DNA of 64,000 nt from positions 62,001 through 126,000 of the forward strand of contig NVWV01000011.1 in the NCBI GenBank assembly GCA_002746305.1, given 5' to 3'. The translations under genes and the position numbers were made by a program. Under the pieces are notes generated by a model. That model had not been told where the DNA came from. It saw only the letters and a program-made list of their open reading frames with translations, and did no database searches. Shown here piece after piece: positions 8,565-17,959 of this stretch. The stretch comes from Bacteroidota bacterium. GTDB taxonomy: Bacteria > Bacteroidota > Bacteroidia > NS11-12g > UBA9320. The first letter of the stretch is position 1. Each line of letters begins with the position of its first letter.

Positions 8565-9941
8565 TTACTGTTTTAATATTCTTTGTCTCATCAATGGGCC
8601 ATTTTTAGCAGATATTTCTATAATGTACATTCCTGATTTGATATTGGTACAATCTAAATGAAAATCTTGTTTAGGTACGTCAACAAATTCGTGCAGTACT
8701 AATTCCCCTGAATAACTATATACTCTAACCTGTGATATTTTTTGATTTGACGGGACAGTTAGAGTTGCATATTTAGTCATTGGATTGGGTTTTATACTAA
8801 ATGAGTGTATATCTAAATTATCTATTGAACTTAACTTCTCGGAAGAGGTCGCATAAAAATTTTGTACATACTGATTGGAAAAATCATTGGCATTTCGAAA
8901 TATAACTTTAGTGTGTCCAGTACTTTCTGATTCAAGACTAGAGTAAAAATGCATCCAAAAATGTTGAGTCTCACCATCTTTTAGTAAAAATGAATATTCA
9001 TCAATAGTAGGAGTAAGACAAACGTCCATACACATTGCAGACTCCCAACCAATACTAATGTCGTTTTGATTTCTTTCTATTTCAATTAACACATCCTCAC
9101 CGGAGTTGTTTATTAAGTCGGCCTCAACATCTATTGTACTACCTAAAGGACCGTACATAGTATCATTTGTGGTGAGTTTCATTGCAAATTGTCCTGTAGG
9201 ATTAGTTCCGTCACAGTCTCTTCCATAGAGGCTTTCGATATCGCAATAAATTTCATGACCATTAGCATATTTATCGAACCACCCATGTTTCGCAAAAACA
9301 GATCCATTCGGTTTAATTATATAACCCGTGGATGGTCCAGGTCCAAAATTAGACCACCACTCATTACATGGGCCATCTAAATAGACTGGGATTTTAATCC
9401 CAGTTGCATTTATAAAATCTTGAGCAGCCTTTTTTCTATCCAAATAAGTCTTGTGTTGATTGACAATAATTCCGCTATTTTCATTCATGGATACGTTACC
9501 ATACCTACCGGAGTTTGGACTGTAATCATCAGCAGGATGAGCTTCCAATTGGTACACCCCAATAATTGTTACATCATCACTATAATTATCGATTATATCA
9601 TTAAATGTAGAAACTTTATTTCTTACATAAGGACAAGTATAATTTAGAGCCACCATTAAGACGGGCTTACCTTTACTCAAAAGTGTGGCAATATTTAGAG
9701 AATCTCCTTCAATGTCGTATAAAGTAAACTCTGGAATTGTATCTCCAACAAAGTACGAGTATGAATCAAAAGTCATGTCTGGATTGGAAGGGATTTCGTA
9801 GCTGCAGATTTCATCATTATCGGCTGGTAAAGTGTTCGGACCAATTTTAGGATTTAAAGAGGGTTGTGCCTTGATACTCATTGTTGTAAAAACAATAATA
9901 CTCAACAAAACATAATTGGGTAACACATTTTTAAAGGTCAT
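8565..9941 (-). CDS. Secreted redoxin with iodothyronine-deiodinase-like features and T9SS tail
   Basis: 458 aa from the ATG at 9941, which opens a good signal peptide (ends SIKA before Gln). After it comes a thioredoxin-fold redoxin: GDTIPEFTLYDIEGD, PVLMVALNYTCPYVRNK and IIGVYQLEAHPADDY. The 'VY-EAHP-D' stretch after a single cysteine recalls the deiodinase-like branch of the thioredoxin superfamily, in which vertebrate enzymes carry selenocysteine at the equivalent site; here it is Cys. A beta-rich region follows (IDVEADLINNSGED). The C-terminus (FSIKPNPMTKYATL to RQRILKQ) is a T9SS sorting domain. It is the first gene of the redoxin-oxidase-EEP operon. A thiol peroxidase or reductase role is plausible; deiodination is speculative. 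Confidence 0.8.
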   Translation of the reverse strand: MTFKNVLPNYVLLSIIVFTTMSIKAQPSLNPKIGPNTLPADNDEICSYEIPSNPDMTFDSYSYFVGDTIPEFTLYDIEGDSLNIATLLSKGKPVLMVALNYTCPYVRNKVSTFNDIIDNYSDDVTIIGVYQLEAHPADDYSPNSGRYGNVSMNENSGIIVNQHKTYLDRKKAAQDFINATGIKIPVYLDGPCNEWWSNFGPGPSTGYIIKPNGSVFAKHGWFDKYANGHEIYCDIESLYGRDCDGTNPTGQFAMKLTTNDTMYGPLGSTIDVEADLINNSGEDVLIEIERNQNDISIGWESAMCMDVCLTPTIDEYSFLLKDGETQHFWMHFYSSLESESTGHTKVIFRNANDFSNQYVQNFYATSSEKLSSIDNLDIHSFSIKPNPMTKYATLTVPSNQKISQVRVYSYSGELVLHEFVDVPKQDFHLDCTNIKSGMYIIEISAKNGPLMRQRILKQ

Positions 9942-10221
9942 AATTTTTCTAATTTTACTATTAGACAACTAATATTAGAGTTTTATTCCTTTGTCAGTAT
10001 GCCATGCATGCTATTTTGAGATGTCATTGAAAAGTTTGAATAGAATGACAATAGCTTACTCCAAGAGTTTGACTCTGTTGAATGCTAGTTTAATAATACG
10101 GTTTCGGGGTAATCCCATAAAATGAGATTTCAGTTAGGGAAGCACCCATTTTTTCAACACCAAGTTATAAACTACCGCAAGGTTTGGGAATGGAGTGTCC
10201 CTTTTATATGCGATGATTTAT

Positions 10222-10250
10222 CACCTTTTGAATAGGTGTTTTTATTTTTT
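10222..10250 (+). terminator. Rho-independent terminator candidate
   Basis: The 5-bp stem CACCT/AGGTG (10222-10226 and 10234-10238) with a 7-nt loop is followed by TTTTTATTTTTT. The stem is short but the T-tract is strong. No coding gene ends here on the + strand. Confidence 0.45.
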
Positions 10251-10309
10251 CAAGAGGTTATTAGTATCGGTTAACAACTTCGAATTTTTGTTTGAGCTAA
10301 AAATACTTT

Positions 10310-10480
10310 ATAAATAATGTCCTTTTTTCTGATGCTCTTAACACTATTCTAAAGTAATTAAAGGAGGAAACCGAAAATCCTGAAAGAGCAGAATCTTGAC
10401 AATCAGATTTGTAAAAAAAAACAGAAACTCTAATTTAAGGCAAGTCCATAATTTAAATAAGCGACTTGCCTTTATTAGTT
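10310..10480 (+). ncRNA. Candidate small structured RNA ending in a terminator
   Basis: Between about 10310 and 10480 the + strand can form a closing stem TGCTCTT/AAGAGCA around an inner AGGA/TCCT pair, then an AATCT/AGATT stem. The last element is a perfect 10-bp stem AAGGCAAGTC (10437-10446) / GACTTGCCTT (10463-10472) followed by TATTAGTTT. There is no credible ORF. I do not recognise a known RNA family; a decayed gene or an attenuated leader is an alternative. Confidence 0.3.
10437..10480 (+). terminator. Terminator-like hairpin, 10-bp perfect stem
   Basis: AAGGCAAGTC and GACTTGCCTT pair perfectly with a 16-nt loop, followed by a T-rich tail. An A-rich run on the 5' side means it could also act on the minus strand. 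Confidence 0.5.
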
Positions 10481-10612
10481 TGATATAAAAAATTTCGGAT
10501 AATCACGGATGGAAGTTATACTTCTAACTATCGTTCCAACTTATACTCTCAAGAAGGTCTTTTACTCCTGTGCTAGTTTTGCACTAGCAAAATTCTGTAT
10601 ATTGCAATAGGT

Positions 10613-11290
10613 ATGCACAAAAAAATCATTTTATCTTTGGTTGTAATGGCCATGGCAACTCTTTCTCAAGCTCAATCTGTATTTGATAAAGACACCATGA
10701 ATAATCCAAATGTAGATCATACAGAGTTTGATTATTCTGAAACAAGTTATTTTAAAAATAACAACACCAATCCTGCCGATACTGTATTTTTATGGACTGT
10801 GCTAGATCAAGATATTCCATCTGAGTGGGTATTAACGGTTTGTTATGGCACAGAGGCATGTATTCCTGATCCACAAGGAACTTATATTTTTTATCTAGGA
10901 ATAGGAAAGACTATAGCATTCAAACTTGGATTTACTCTTGAAGAAACTACAGGTGCTGGTATAGCATCTATTATAGCATTTTCTCAAATGAATTCTGAAA
11001 TAAAGGATACCTTGACTCATAATATTTATGCAAGGAATTTAGCTTCTACTTCTTCAGTTATTCAAGAATCCTTTAAGATTTACCCTAATCCTGTAAAGGA
11101 TATTGTTACTGTCAATTTGATAAATGGAGGAAACGAAGTGGCTAAAATTTACGATATTTTAGGAAATCTTGTATTCACCGAAAAATTTAATTCTGGTGAT
11201 GGAATTGACATTGGTGAACTTGCGAAGGGAGTCTATATCATCCGGCTAGAAGGGGATAAGACTTTTTCTAGGTTGCTACATAAACAATAA
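10613..11290 (+). CDS. Secreted T9SS-sorted protein of unknown function
   Basis: 225 aa with a signal peptide (residues 1-20, ends LSQA before Gln). A small domain of about 120 residues follows (DYSETSYFKNNNTNPADTVFLWTVLDQDIPSEW, then FYLGIGKTIAFKLGFTLEETTGAG). It looks like the beta-sandwich module common in exported Bacteroidota proteins that also carry 'IPSEW...CD' motifs. A type-A T9SS domain ends the protein (FKIYPNPVKDIVTV to FSRLLHKQ). Two cysteines (VCYGTEACIPD) may form a disulfide. No catalytic residues are apparent. Confidence 0.8.
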   Translation: MHKKIILSLVVMAMATLSQAQSVFDKDTMNNPNVDHTEFDYSETSYFKNNNTNPADTVFLWTVLDQDIPSEWVLTVCYGTEACIPDPQGTYIFYLGIGKTIAFKLGFTLEETTGAGIASIIAFSQMNSEIKDTLTHNIYARNLASTSSVIQESFKIYPNPVKDIVTVNLINGGNEVAKIYDILGNLVFTEKFNSGDGIDIGELAKGVYIIRLEGDKTFSRLLHKQ

Positions 11291-11340
11291 TCTAATATCT
11301 GGGACCAAGAGATAGAGTCCCTTTAAAATACAAAGAGTTC

Positions 11341-14300
11341 TTATCGAATTAAATCGACAATGCCTTCTTCTATTAACATCTGTTCTTTGCAGTTGTTGAT
11401 TTTATATTTAAAGACGTAAAAATAAGTGCCTTCAGGAAGTGGGTTTCCTAAGCCCATATACCTTCCGTTCCAGTTATATGAAGAATTTCCTATACCATCT
11501 GTGAGAGACTTGAAAACGAGTTCTCCATACCTGTTATATATTTTTAGATTATAATATTCTAAATGTTCGGTTATCAGGTCGAAACTTGCGTTGTCTGAGT
11601 CCATATTTGGAGTAAACACATTAAAGAGCTCAAGTCGTGGAAGGAGAATGTCGACACATGTGTCCACTTCACATCCTGCTTTACTCCATCCTGTTAAACA
11701 GACTTCTGAGCTAGAAAAGGACTCTGGAAATTTAATTTTTGTTTCTCTAGCGTTGTCATTTTGGATATCACCGATAGAAGTCCATAGATATCTCCTAATA
11801 TCGTTGGATTCATTTAGAATTTTGACAGTTCTCCAGCTTTGATCCGTAGCACTGATGCAATAGTCGAAATCTACAATTGGGTTTTGAATAGGGATTTGAT
11901 ATCTGAAAGTATCACTACAGTTAGGTAAATCACTATCTGGTTTGCTTCGAGCAAAAAATGTAAGGTGAATACTACCTCCTTTTTCGTTAACTAAGTATTG
12001 TCTGTTGTTGGCCCAAGAGAAAGTAGAGTTCGTGTCTGATAAATAGTAAAAATAGTCCAAATGGTCATACGTCGTTGTGTTTGATAAATCTAGATATTGA
12101 CCTGTGCATGCTACATCTTCAATTTTGAAATTGAGATTAATTGAATCCAATACTTCAACAATTAGTTCGGAATGGCCGTAATCTGGATCAGGATAAAATT
12201 CACTACATACATAGTAGTTGTCTCGAGTATAAACGGTGTCAAAAGCTCTGAGAATAGGTTTGTACGTTCCAGGTTTGGTGTAGTCAAAATAGAGAATTGA
12301 ATCTCCACCAATTTTAGAATCACTAATAGAACCTTTGTGGTCATTCCATTCCCAAATGAATGATTTTGCTTTGGTTGATCGATTAACAACTCCAATATTC
12401 AAAGGATGACAACCAATGGTATCAGTGATAAAAGCAAAATTGGGGTCAGGTCCATCCAATTCGATTACTCTGCTAAAGGTGTCCTTACAACCCTCGAGAG
12501 ATGTGGCAATAAGACGGATTGAATATTCTCCTTTAAGTTTAAATAGTTTAGATGGATTCTTAAAATCGGATTTGGTTCCATCGAATAAATCCCAATCGTA
12601 CTGCGTAATAGTGCCACTATCTAGAACGATGGACTCATCGTAGAATTCTATTAGTTTTTTACAGTAATTTTTATCGTGAGATGATGAAAAATCTGCTTTT
12701 ACTTTTTTGACTGGAACTAATTGATAAATGGTGTCTACACATAATCCAGAAGAATCTGAATAGGCGAGGTACAGCCCATAAGGGCCGGTAGTGTCATAGG
12801 GGACTAGAGTGTCCATATTTCTAGTCCAGCCCATTGTGTCAAATTGCCAACTGTAGGATTCAGCCATTGTATCTCCTCTAAAGTCCCATCCTTCACCTAT
12901 GTAATCTGCACTGTAATCCAAATCAAAGTGACTTCCTCCGCATATTGCATTGATTATAGGTTTTACCCTTAATCCACCTGTTATTAGAACAGATGCTTCG
13001 GTTTCACACATGCACTTGGAGTAAAAGGTTACTTTCATCTTATATGAACCAGTGTCAAGTTCCATTCTTAAAACAGAGTCCCATACTGTCAATTCAGAAA
13101 AGTCATAAACAATACTATCTGTTTTAGTCCATTTTAGCTTTATAGCACGTACGGAGTCTAAAGTCTGAATTTTTAATTCTACATCAATTTTTTCACATCC
13201 AATAGGAGATGATTTTACTAATTTCACACGAACTTGCGGATTGTTGTCAACGGTGATTAGGTCTTCATACTTTGTTTCAGTATGACAAACGGTATCAGAG
13301 ATATAGGTTGGGATATTTGATCCATTTGCGTAATAATAATTTCTTGAATCGTCTGAGTTAAGGGCCAGACTTTCCTGTTCACAATATCTATTGGTCCTAA
13401 TACCATATTCAGGAATTCCGCTATTGGACCTTCCAATTGGACCAAACCAGGTTTTTTCAGAGTTAATAAATGGACCTTTAGGACAGATAGTGGTAGCCAT
13501 ATGTTGCGGGTTGATTTCTTGGTAATTGTGTCCTACTAGATTAATTATGAATTGAATAGTGTCTTTCTCACAGTATAATGGTTTTTGATCAATAACTCTT
13601 AGGTTAAACTTACCTATTGAGCTTGTAGTAACGGTTGCATGAAAGGAACTTACACAGCCTGTTATGGAGTCTACAACGGTTAAGCTTGTTGGGAAACATC
13701 CTATTTTTTGGTAAAAGTGTTTTGTGTCTTTTGACGTGGAATACCCATAGAATTTATAAGGACTAATTGGGTTGTAGTCAAGGTTAGCAGCATATGGGTC
13801 TCCCAAATTCCAATGGTATCCGATGGCTGAACTATTTAAAAAGTATTTAGAGGCATCCGAGAAAAAAACGGTATCTCGAGGAACGCATTGTGATCCGTTT
13901 TGTATAGATGGTATAGCAAGGGGACCTCTCACCCAAGCGTAGACCTTTTGGTCCAATCTACAATCCTCTCGAATAGGATTAAGTGATTGTATATGGTAAG
14001 TGAACTTACCAACGGTTTTAGGGACGTATGTGAATGGAGTATAGATAGAGTTGGGTAATGGATAGATTACACTGTCTATCAAAATATCAAAGTTGTTGGG
14101 GGCAGTGACACGGAGATTAAAAGAGTCATTGGTAACCAATGGATGTTTTAAAACATAATCCAGTTGATAACCATAGCATATGGTGTCTTCTATAAATGAA
14201 GCAGGACCTGAAGGGTCTTCAAAAGCTCGTCCTAATGAAAGAGAGTCGTAAGATATACAGCCAAAGTCATTGGTTACAGTTACCTCATATAAATGATTGA

Positions 14301-15039
14301 AATTTTTGTCTTTTGAAAAGCAATCTTTATTTAAAAGGTTGACTGAAGCCCCATTTAGTTTCCATTGTACGGTTTTGACTATTGTAGTTGGTGAATTTTG
14401 TAGTTCAACACAGTAACTTCCATTTGTACAGGTCTCACTGATTGTTTTGAGAGATAAATTTGTGCTCACAATTGGGTCAAAATCAATAGTTAAGAAAGCG
14501 GTGTCAGAGCATCCGTAACTGTCAAAAGTTTCGATTCCTAATTCCATAGATTTATTGGTAATTGTATAATGATGGCATAAAGAAGCTGAAGTCTGGTTCA
14601 AATCTGAAGTGCCGTCTCCCCAGAAGAAATGTCTTTTAGTGATGTTGTTTCCTGCTCCCGTTGTACTTATGTCATTCAGGCAAATACTATTAACATCTCT
14701 GCAATAGTTTGTTTCAGGGCCTATTTCAATTAATGCGTCAGGAAAATCATGAACATTGATACTCTTGGAAGCTTGACAAGTGGATCCATCTGAGAAACTA
14801 ACTGTGCATGAAACATCAAAAATGCCAGAGGTTTGAAAAGAGCCTAAAGGACTTACAGAAGTTGAAGTTTGTCCATTGTCAAAATCCCAAGATGTTGAAG
14901 TAATAGTTTTAGACGTACTAAGGGCAAAAGCAAGAGCATCTCCTTTGCAGATGTTTATTTTATCTACGGTAATAGAACACTGAGCAAATGAAAAGTAACT
15001 AATAAGAATAAATAATGCGAGGAGTAGAAATTGTTTCAT
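11341..15039 (-). CDS. Large PKD-domain surface protein with gliding-type (type-B) C-terminal domain
   Basis: 1232 aa from the ATG at 15039, chosen because it starts a clear signal peptide (MKQFLLLALFILISYFSFA); upstream in-frame codons add only a polar 17-residue extension. The body is a string of PKD/Ig-like beta domains, seen as repeated 'STSWDFDNGQTS', 'WDLFDGTKSDFKNPSKLF' and 'WEWNDHKG' units, and it is rich in cysteine. The last 90 residues (LFNVFTPNMDSDNASFDL, IYNRYGELVF, YNWNGRYMG, PEGTYFYVFKY) are the CHU_C/gliding-associated domain, a type-B T9SS signal usually paired with a PorP/SprF-like protein. No SprF homologue is adjacent. Probably an adhesin or surface-layer component. Confidence 0.88.
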   Translation of the reverse strand: MKQFLLLALFILISYFSFAQCSITVDKINICKGDALAFALSTSKTITSTSWDFDNGQTSTSVSPLGSFQTSGIFDVSCTVSFSDGSTCQASKSINVHDFPDALIEIGPETNYCRDVNSICLNDISTTGAGNNITKRHFFWGDGTSDLNQTSASLCHHYTITNKSMELGIETFDSYGCSDTAFLTIDFDPIVSTNLSLKTISETCTNGSYCVELQNSPTTIVKTVQWKLNGASVNLLNKDCFSKDKNFNHLYEVTVTNDFGCISYDSLSLGRAFEDPSGPASFIEDTICYGYQLDYVLKHPLVTNDSFNLRVTAPNNFDILIDSVIYPLPNSIYTPFTYVPKTVGKFTYHIQSLNPIREDCRLDQKVYAWVRGPLAIPSIQNGSQCVPRDTVFFSDASKYFLNSSAIGYHWNLGDPYAANLDYNPISPYKFYGYSTSKDTKHFYQKIGCFPTSLTVVDSITGCVSSFHATVTTSSIGKFNLRVIDQKPLYCEKDTIQFIINLVGHNYQEINPQHMATTICPKGPFINSEKTWFGPIGRSNSGIPEYGIRTNRYCEQESLALNSDDSRNYYYANGSNIPTYISDTVCHTETKYEDLITVDNNPQVRVKLVKSSPIGCEKIDVELKIQTLDSVRAIKLKWTKTDSIVYDFSELTVWDSVLRMELDTGSYKMKVTFYSKCMCETEASVLITGGLRVKPIINAICGGSHFDLDYSADYIGEGWDFRGDTMAESYSWQFDTMGWTRNMDTLVPYDTTGPYGLYLAYSDSSGLCVDTIYQLVPVKKVKADFSSSHDKNYCKKLIEFYDESIVLDSGTITQYDWDLFDGTKSDFKNPSKLFKLKGEYSIRLIATSLEGCKDTFSRVIELDGPDPNFAFITDTIGCHPLNIGVVNRSTKAKSFIWEWNDHKGSISDSKIGGDSILYFDYTKPGTYKPILRAFDTVYTRDNYYVCSEFYPDPDYGHSELIVEVLDSINLNFKIEDVACTGQYLDLSNTTTYDHLDYFYYLSDTNSTFSWANNRQYLVNEKGGSIHLTFFARSKPDSDLPNCSDTFRYQIPIQNPIVDFDYCISATDQSWRTVKILNESNDIRRYLWTSIGDIQNDNARETKIKFPESFSSSEVCLTGWSKAGCEVDTCVDILLPRLELFNVFTPNMDSDNASFDLITEHLEYYNLKIYNRYGELVFKSLTDGIGNSSYNWNGRYMGLGNPLPEGTYFYVFKYKINNCKEQMLIEEGIVDLIR

Positions 15040-15131
15040 AATTCTTAATTGGTCCTCACAAAGTAGCCTCAAAGATTTACTGTCCGGCAAAAGTGAGTGG
15101 TCATTTTAGTGTCTCAATTGAGGAGCGGTTA

Positions 15132-15168
15132 TTTAAAACTAAGAAGCGGACAGTTTCTTAGTTTTAAA
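15132..15168. repeat. Inverted repeat with 14-bp perfect arms
   Basis: TTTAAAACTAAGAA (15132-15145) pairs with TTCTTAGTTTTAAA (15155-15168) around a 9-nt loop. It lies between the decarboxylase stop at 15261 and the start of the 1232-aa surface protein gene at 15039, both leftward. It lacks a strong T-run on the minus strand, so it is either a weak terminator or an operator about 100 bp before the surface-protein start. Confidence 0.6.
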
Positions 15169-15260
15169 CTAAAATATCATCCGTGAGTATCAAAAAAAAA
15201 GAAATGAAGAAGCTTAGAATAGTCCCTGAAAAGTTTATTGTGTACCTGTTCGAATCGAAA

Positions 15261-16493
15261 TTAATTATCGTTTAATTCATCCAATAGAAGGATGAGTTTT
15301 TCCAAGGTGACGTGTTCCATTATTACAATTTTGAACCATTTAGGATTGGAGTGGCTGTCAGGAACAAGCCCAAATTGATGTGCGATTTTATCGCTTATAC
15401 TAGATGCCTTTATAGTTATAATATTAGCACCGTCATTTCGATAAAACTCAATTCCTCGTTCTGTTAGTTTTTCGCACATCCATGTCGTGCGTTTTTGAAG
15501 AATATAGATTTTTTCAAACCAACCAAAAGGACCACTCGTCATTAAGATCATCCAAACTGCAACGGCATTTGCTCCTGACCGACTCCCAATTAAAGTAAAA
15601 TCATCACCTTCCACATAGCTAGCTTGAGTATTGGCATATTCAATAAGTCCTTTTCTTGCCAAAAAAATACCTGTACCATAAGGAGCTTGGGCCATTTTAT
15701 GAGCATCTAAGGTGACAGAGCTTACATGTTCATTGCTGAAATCCAATGCGTTATCTTCCATACTAAAAGGATAGTAGAATCCACCATAGGCTCCGTCTAC
15801 ATGGAGTTTAAAGGGTAGCTGTTCTGCTAGTAGTACATCCGTGTAACAAGAGACATCATCCACTGATCCATACATGGTGGTCATCATATTAGCGATTACA
15901 ATAAAGTACTTCTTTCCTTTTTCTTTAGCACTAGAGATAGCTTCTTTAACAGTAACTTTGGTTATTTCTCGGGTGTTAGAAGTAACGGCTACTTTTTGTA
16001 CATCTATACCCAGTAGGTTAGCAGCTTTATCCATAGAGTAGTGGCTATCTTCACTACAGATAATGCAAATTTCTGTACTTTTTGCATTGCTCTCTGTTTC
16101 AAAATAGTTGCGATAAATCCAAATTGCTTGAATGTTAGCTTCCGTACCTCCAGAAGCAATATAGCCATCGCAGCTTTTTGGTTTAGCTTTGAGAATATCT
16201 ACTGCACAGAGTTCGATAACTTCTTCTTCAATGTGCTGTGTGCCGCTAAAGAACGGTTCGGAACTACCCAAAGTGTGACACCCAATATGATTGGGATTTT
16301 GCACCATTGTGCTAATAAATGGTGCGTTTTTCAAGAAGCTCTCGTCTTGAGAAAAAACCTTATCATCCAAATATGAGGCAGGTATTCCAAGTATGTTTTG
16401 CTGCTTGTAATTTACATTTTGATCTAAAGCCGTAAACACACGTTGTTGTATTTCGTGATGCGATAGTTTCTTCCAGTAAGTGTAAGTGCTCAT
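15261..16493 (-). CDS. Group II pyridoxal-phosphate-dependent decarboxylase
   Basis: 410 aa, fold-type I PLP enzyme of the histidine/aromatic amino acid decarboxylase group. Visible landmarks are ASGGTEAN (113-120, phosphate cup), H151 in SEDSHYS (ring stacking), D233 in HVDGAYGGF (pairs with the pyridine nitrogen) and the Schiff-base lysine K266 in LDAHKMAQAPYGTG. The product would be an amine from histidine, tyrosine, glutamate or a related acid; specificity cannot be read from these motifs. It stands alone in the leftward strand with a near-consensus promoter box (TAATATTG) just before the ATG. No amino acid/amine antiporter gene is adjacent, which argues against a simple acid-resistance cassette. 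Confidence 0.88.
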   Translation of the reverse strand: MSTYTYWKKLSHHEIQQRVFTALDQNVNYKQQNILGIPASYLDDKVFSQDESFLKNAPFISTMVQNPNHIGCHTLGSSEPFFSGTQHIEEEVIELCAVDILKAKPKSCDGYIASGGTEANIQAIWIYRNYFETESNAKSTEICIICSEDSHYSMDKAANLLGIDVQKVAVTSNTREITKVTVKEAISSAKEKGKKYFIVIANMMTTMYGSVDDVSCYTDVLLAEQLPFKLHVDGAYGGFYYPFSMEDNALDFSNEHVSSVTLDAHKMAQAPYGTGIFLARKGLIEYANTQASYVEGDDFTLIGSRSGANAVAVWMILMTSGPFGWFEKIYILQKRTTWMCEKLTERGIEFYRNDGANIITIKASSISDKIAHQFGLVPDSHSNPKWFKIVIMEHVTLEKLILLLDELNDN

Positions 16494-16569
16494 TCTTCCT
16501 GCAATATTAGCAGTAGGTATTGTAATTCTATATGATGCTCATCAGGTAGCTACATATATTGTGCAAGTA

Positions 16570-17436
16570 CTAGTCGAATTCTTCAATTAGAATTCCCATT
16601 TTACCCATTTGAGAATCGCGTAATGCTTCCATAATCTGGGTTTCATTGTTCATGACAAAAGGGCCATATTGTTTCACAGGCTCGTTGATAGGTTCCCCAC
16701 TCAATACAATGTAACGTGTATCCGCAGTAGCTTTTAGAGAAATGCTATCCCCATTGTTATTGTAAACACCCATATCTTTTGTTAGTAGCTGTCCGTCCCC
16801 AGTTTTTAGGGAACCTTCCAAAACATAAACCAAAGTGTTGAAACTAGAAGTTATCGGAATCTCAACTTCACCATTCTTTTGTAACTCACCTCTAAGCAAT
16901 AATTGAGGACTATAAGTGGGAGCGGCACCTTTTACACCTTTAAATATGCCACTAACTATCCAGACCTTACTCTTGTCTTCTTCAACCAATGGTGTGTCTT
17001 CCAAAGAAATGGGTTGATAGTATGGAGCTTCCATTTTGTAGGCTGCGGGAGCATTTACCCAAAATTGGATAAACTCTAATTCTCCACCTTCTTCTGCCAT
17101 CTGTTTTGTAAATCGTTCGCTATGTGTAATACCTCTACCTGCGAACATCCACTGTGTGCCGCCTGCCAGCACTGTAGCTTTTTCACCTAGAGAATCTTGA
17201 TGACTTACAGCTCCTTTGAAAACAAAAGTAACAGGAGAAAACCCTCTATGTGGATGTGGTCCTACTCCCAAGTCTCTTTGGTCCTGACCTCCAGGTAATA
17301 CTTGATGCCAGTGATGAATTAGTAAAAATGGGTCTAGTGACTCAATTTGTTCAGTTGGTAACGGTTGATCCAACAAGTGTCCTCCCATATTAACTTTTTG
17401 AGAAGGGATGACATGTTTTAAGGTTCTATAAGACAT
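16570..17436 (-). CDS. Pirin-family cupin protein
   Basis: 288 aa, bicupin of the pirin family. The N-terminal cupin carries the expected metal ligands: H61 and H63 (GPHPHRGFSPVT), then H105 and E107 (RGITHSERF). Bacterial pirins are reported as quercetin dioxygenases or regulators of metabolic enzymes; which applies cannot be told here. The length matches the family. A consensus promoter element lies 14 bases before the ATG. Confidence 0.93.
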   Translation of the reverse strand: MSYRTLKHVIPSQKVNMGGHLLDQPLPTEQIESLDPFLLIHHWHQVLPGGQDQRDLGVGPHPHRGFSPVTFVFKGAVSHQDSLGEKATVLAGGTQWMFAGRGITHSERFTKQMAEEGGELEFIQFWVNAPAAYKMEAPYYQPISLEDTPLVEEDKSKVWIVSGIFKGVKGAAPTYSPQLLLRGELQKNGEVEIPITSSFNTLVYVLEGSLKTGDGQLLTKDMGVYNNNGDSISLKATADTRYIVLSGEPINEPVKQYGPFVMNNETQIMEALRDSQMGKMGILIEEFD

Positions 17437-17449
17437 ATATATGTATATA

Positions 17450-17457
17450 CAAATATA
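17450..17457 (-). promoter_or_regulatory. Bacteroidota -7 promoter element TATATTTG for the pirin gene
   Basis: On the minus strand TATATTTG is followed 14 bases later by the pirin ATG (17436). It sits inside an alternating TA-rich tract, so some chance of coincidence remains. Confidence 0.45.
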
Positions 17458-17473
17458 TGCCCCAAAGGTTTAT

Positions 17474-17953
17474 TTATTCATCGATTTTTTGCTCCTTTGG
17501 TCGGTAACGGATATGCAATCCTATGAGTAGCTTTCTGATTAATTGGTCTTTACACAGTCGATAATGGGAATGAGTGGGCTTTCTAAATAAGGCACTTAAT
17601 TCATGTTTTCCAAAACGCATATCTCCGAGCATTAGTGTTTCAAGAATGTCCTCATCTCGCCAATTCATAGCGATTTTGAATTTTCTCAGTACCACATTGT
17701 TGGTTAATATTTTTTCGGCAATTGGCTGAGGGCCTTCTCTTTTACCTCTTTTTTCTATGATTAACCCGTTTAAAAAGGTTGCCAGTTCTTCATGTGTAGC
17801 CTCTTTAAATCCTTGGTATTCATCTCGGAGTAACCAAGCTTTTACTTGTTCTCGTGTAACCTCCATGCCGCCTGAGGCGAACAATTTAATCATGTCTGGG
17901 TCTTTGTAATCAAAGGCGTACCGAGTACGACGAAGGATATCGTTTGTTGTCAA
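17474..17953 (-). CDS. DUF1456 (YehS-like) protein
   Basis: 159 aa with the two-repeat architecture of DUF1456 proteins. The phrase TTNDILRRTRYAFDYKDPDMIKLF recurs in weaker form as TNNVVLRKFKIAMNWRDEDILETL near residue 84, each followed by a helix containing a 'V/L-K/S-A-W/LFR' segment. Function in the family is unknown; the basic helical repeats have suggested nucleic-acid or protein binding. It follows the membrane-protein gene at 17960-18742 by 6 bases, so the two are probably co-transcribed. Confidence 0.88.
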   Translation of the reverse strand: MTTNDILRRTRYAFDYKDPDMIKLFASGGMEVTREQVKAWLLRDEYQGFKEATHEELATFLNGLIIEKRGKREGPQPIAEKILTNNVVLRKFKIAMNWRDEDILETLMLGDMRFGKHELSALFRKPTHSHYRLCKDQLIRKLLIGLHIRYRPKEQKIDE

Positions 17954-17959
17954 TAGTTA

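Larger units (their letters stand above)
9942..10612. other. 671-bp divergent intergenic region
   Basis: This is the only gene-free stretch over 300 bases. It separates the leftward redoxin operon from the rightward gene at 10613. No convincing ORF is present. It holds two terminator-like hairpins on the + strand (10222-10250 and 10437-10480) although no + strand gene lies upstream, so short + strand transcripts may start inside it. It also holds a TGCTAG/CTAGCA inverted repeat near 10573-10591 and a TATATTG promoter-like box just before 10613. Confidence 0.6.

Noticed and set aside
10196..10201. Further TGTCCC that might be an ECF42 promoter
   Set aside because: No CGT occurs 16-18 bases downstream on the same strand, and no gene follows at a suitable distance.
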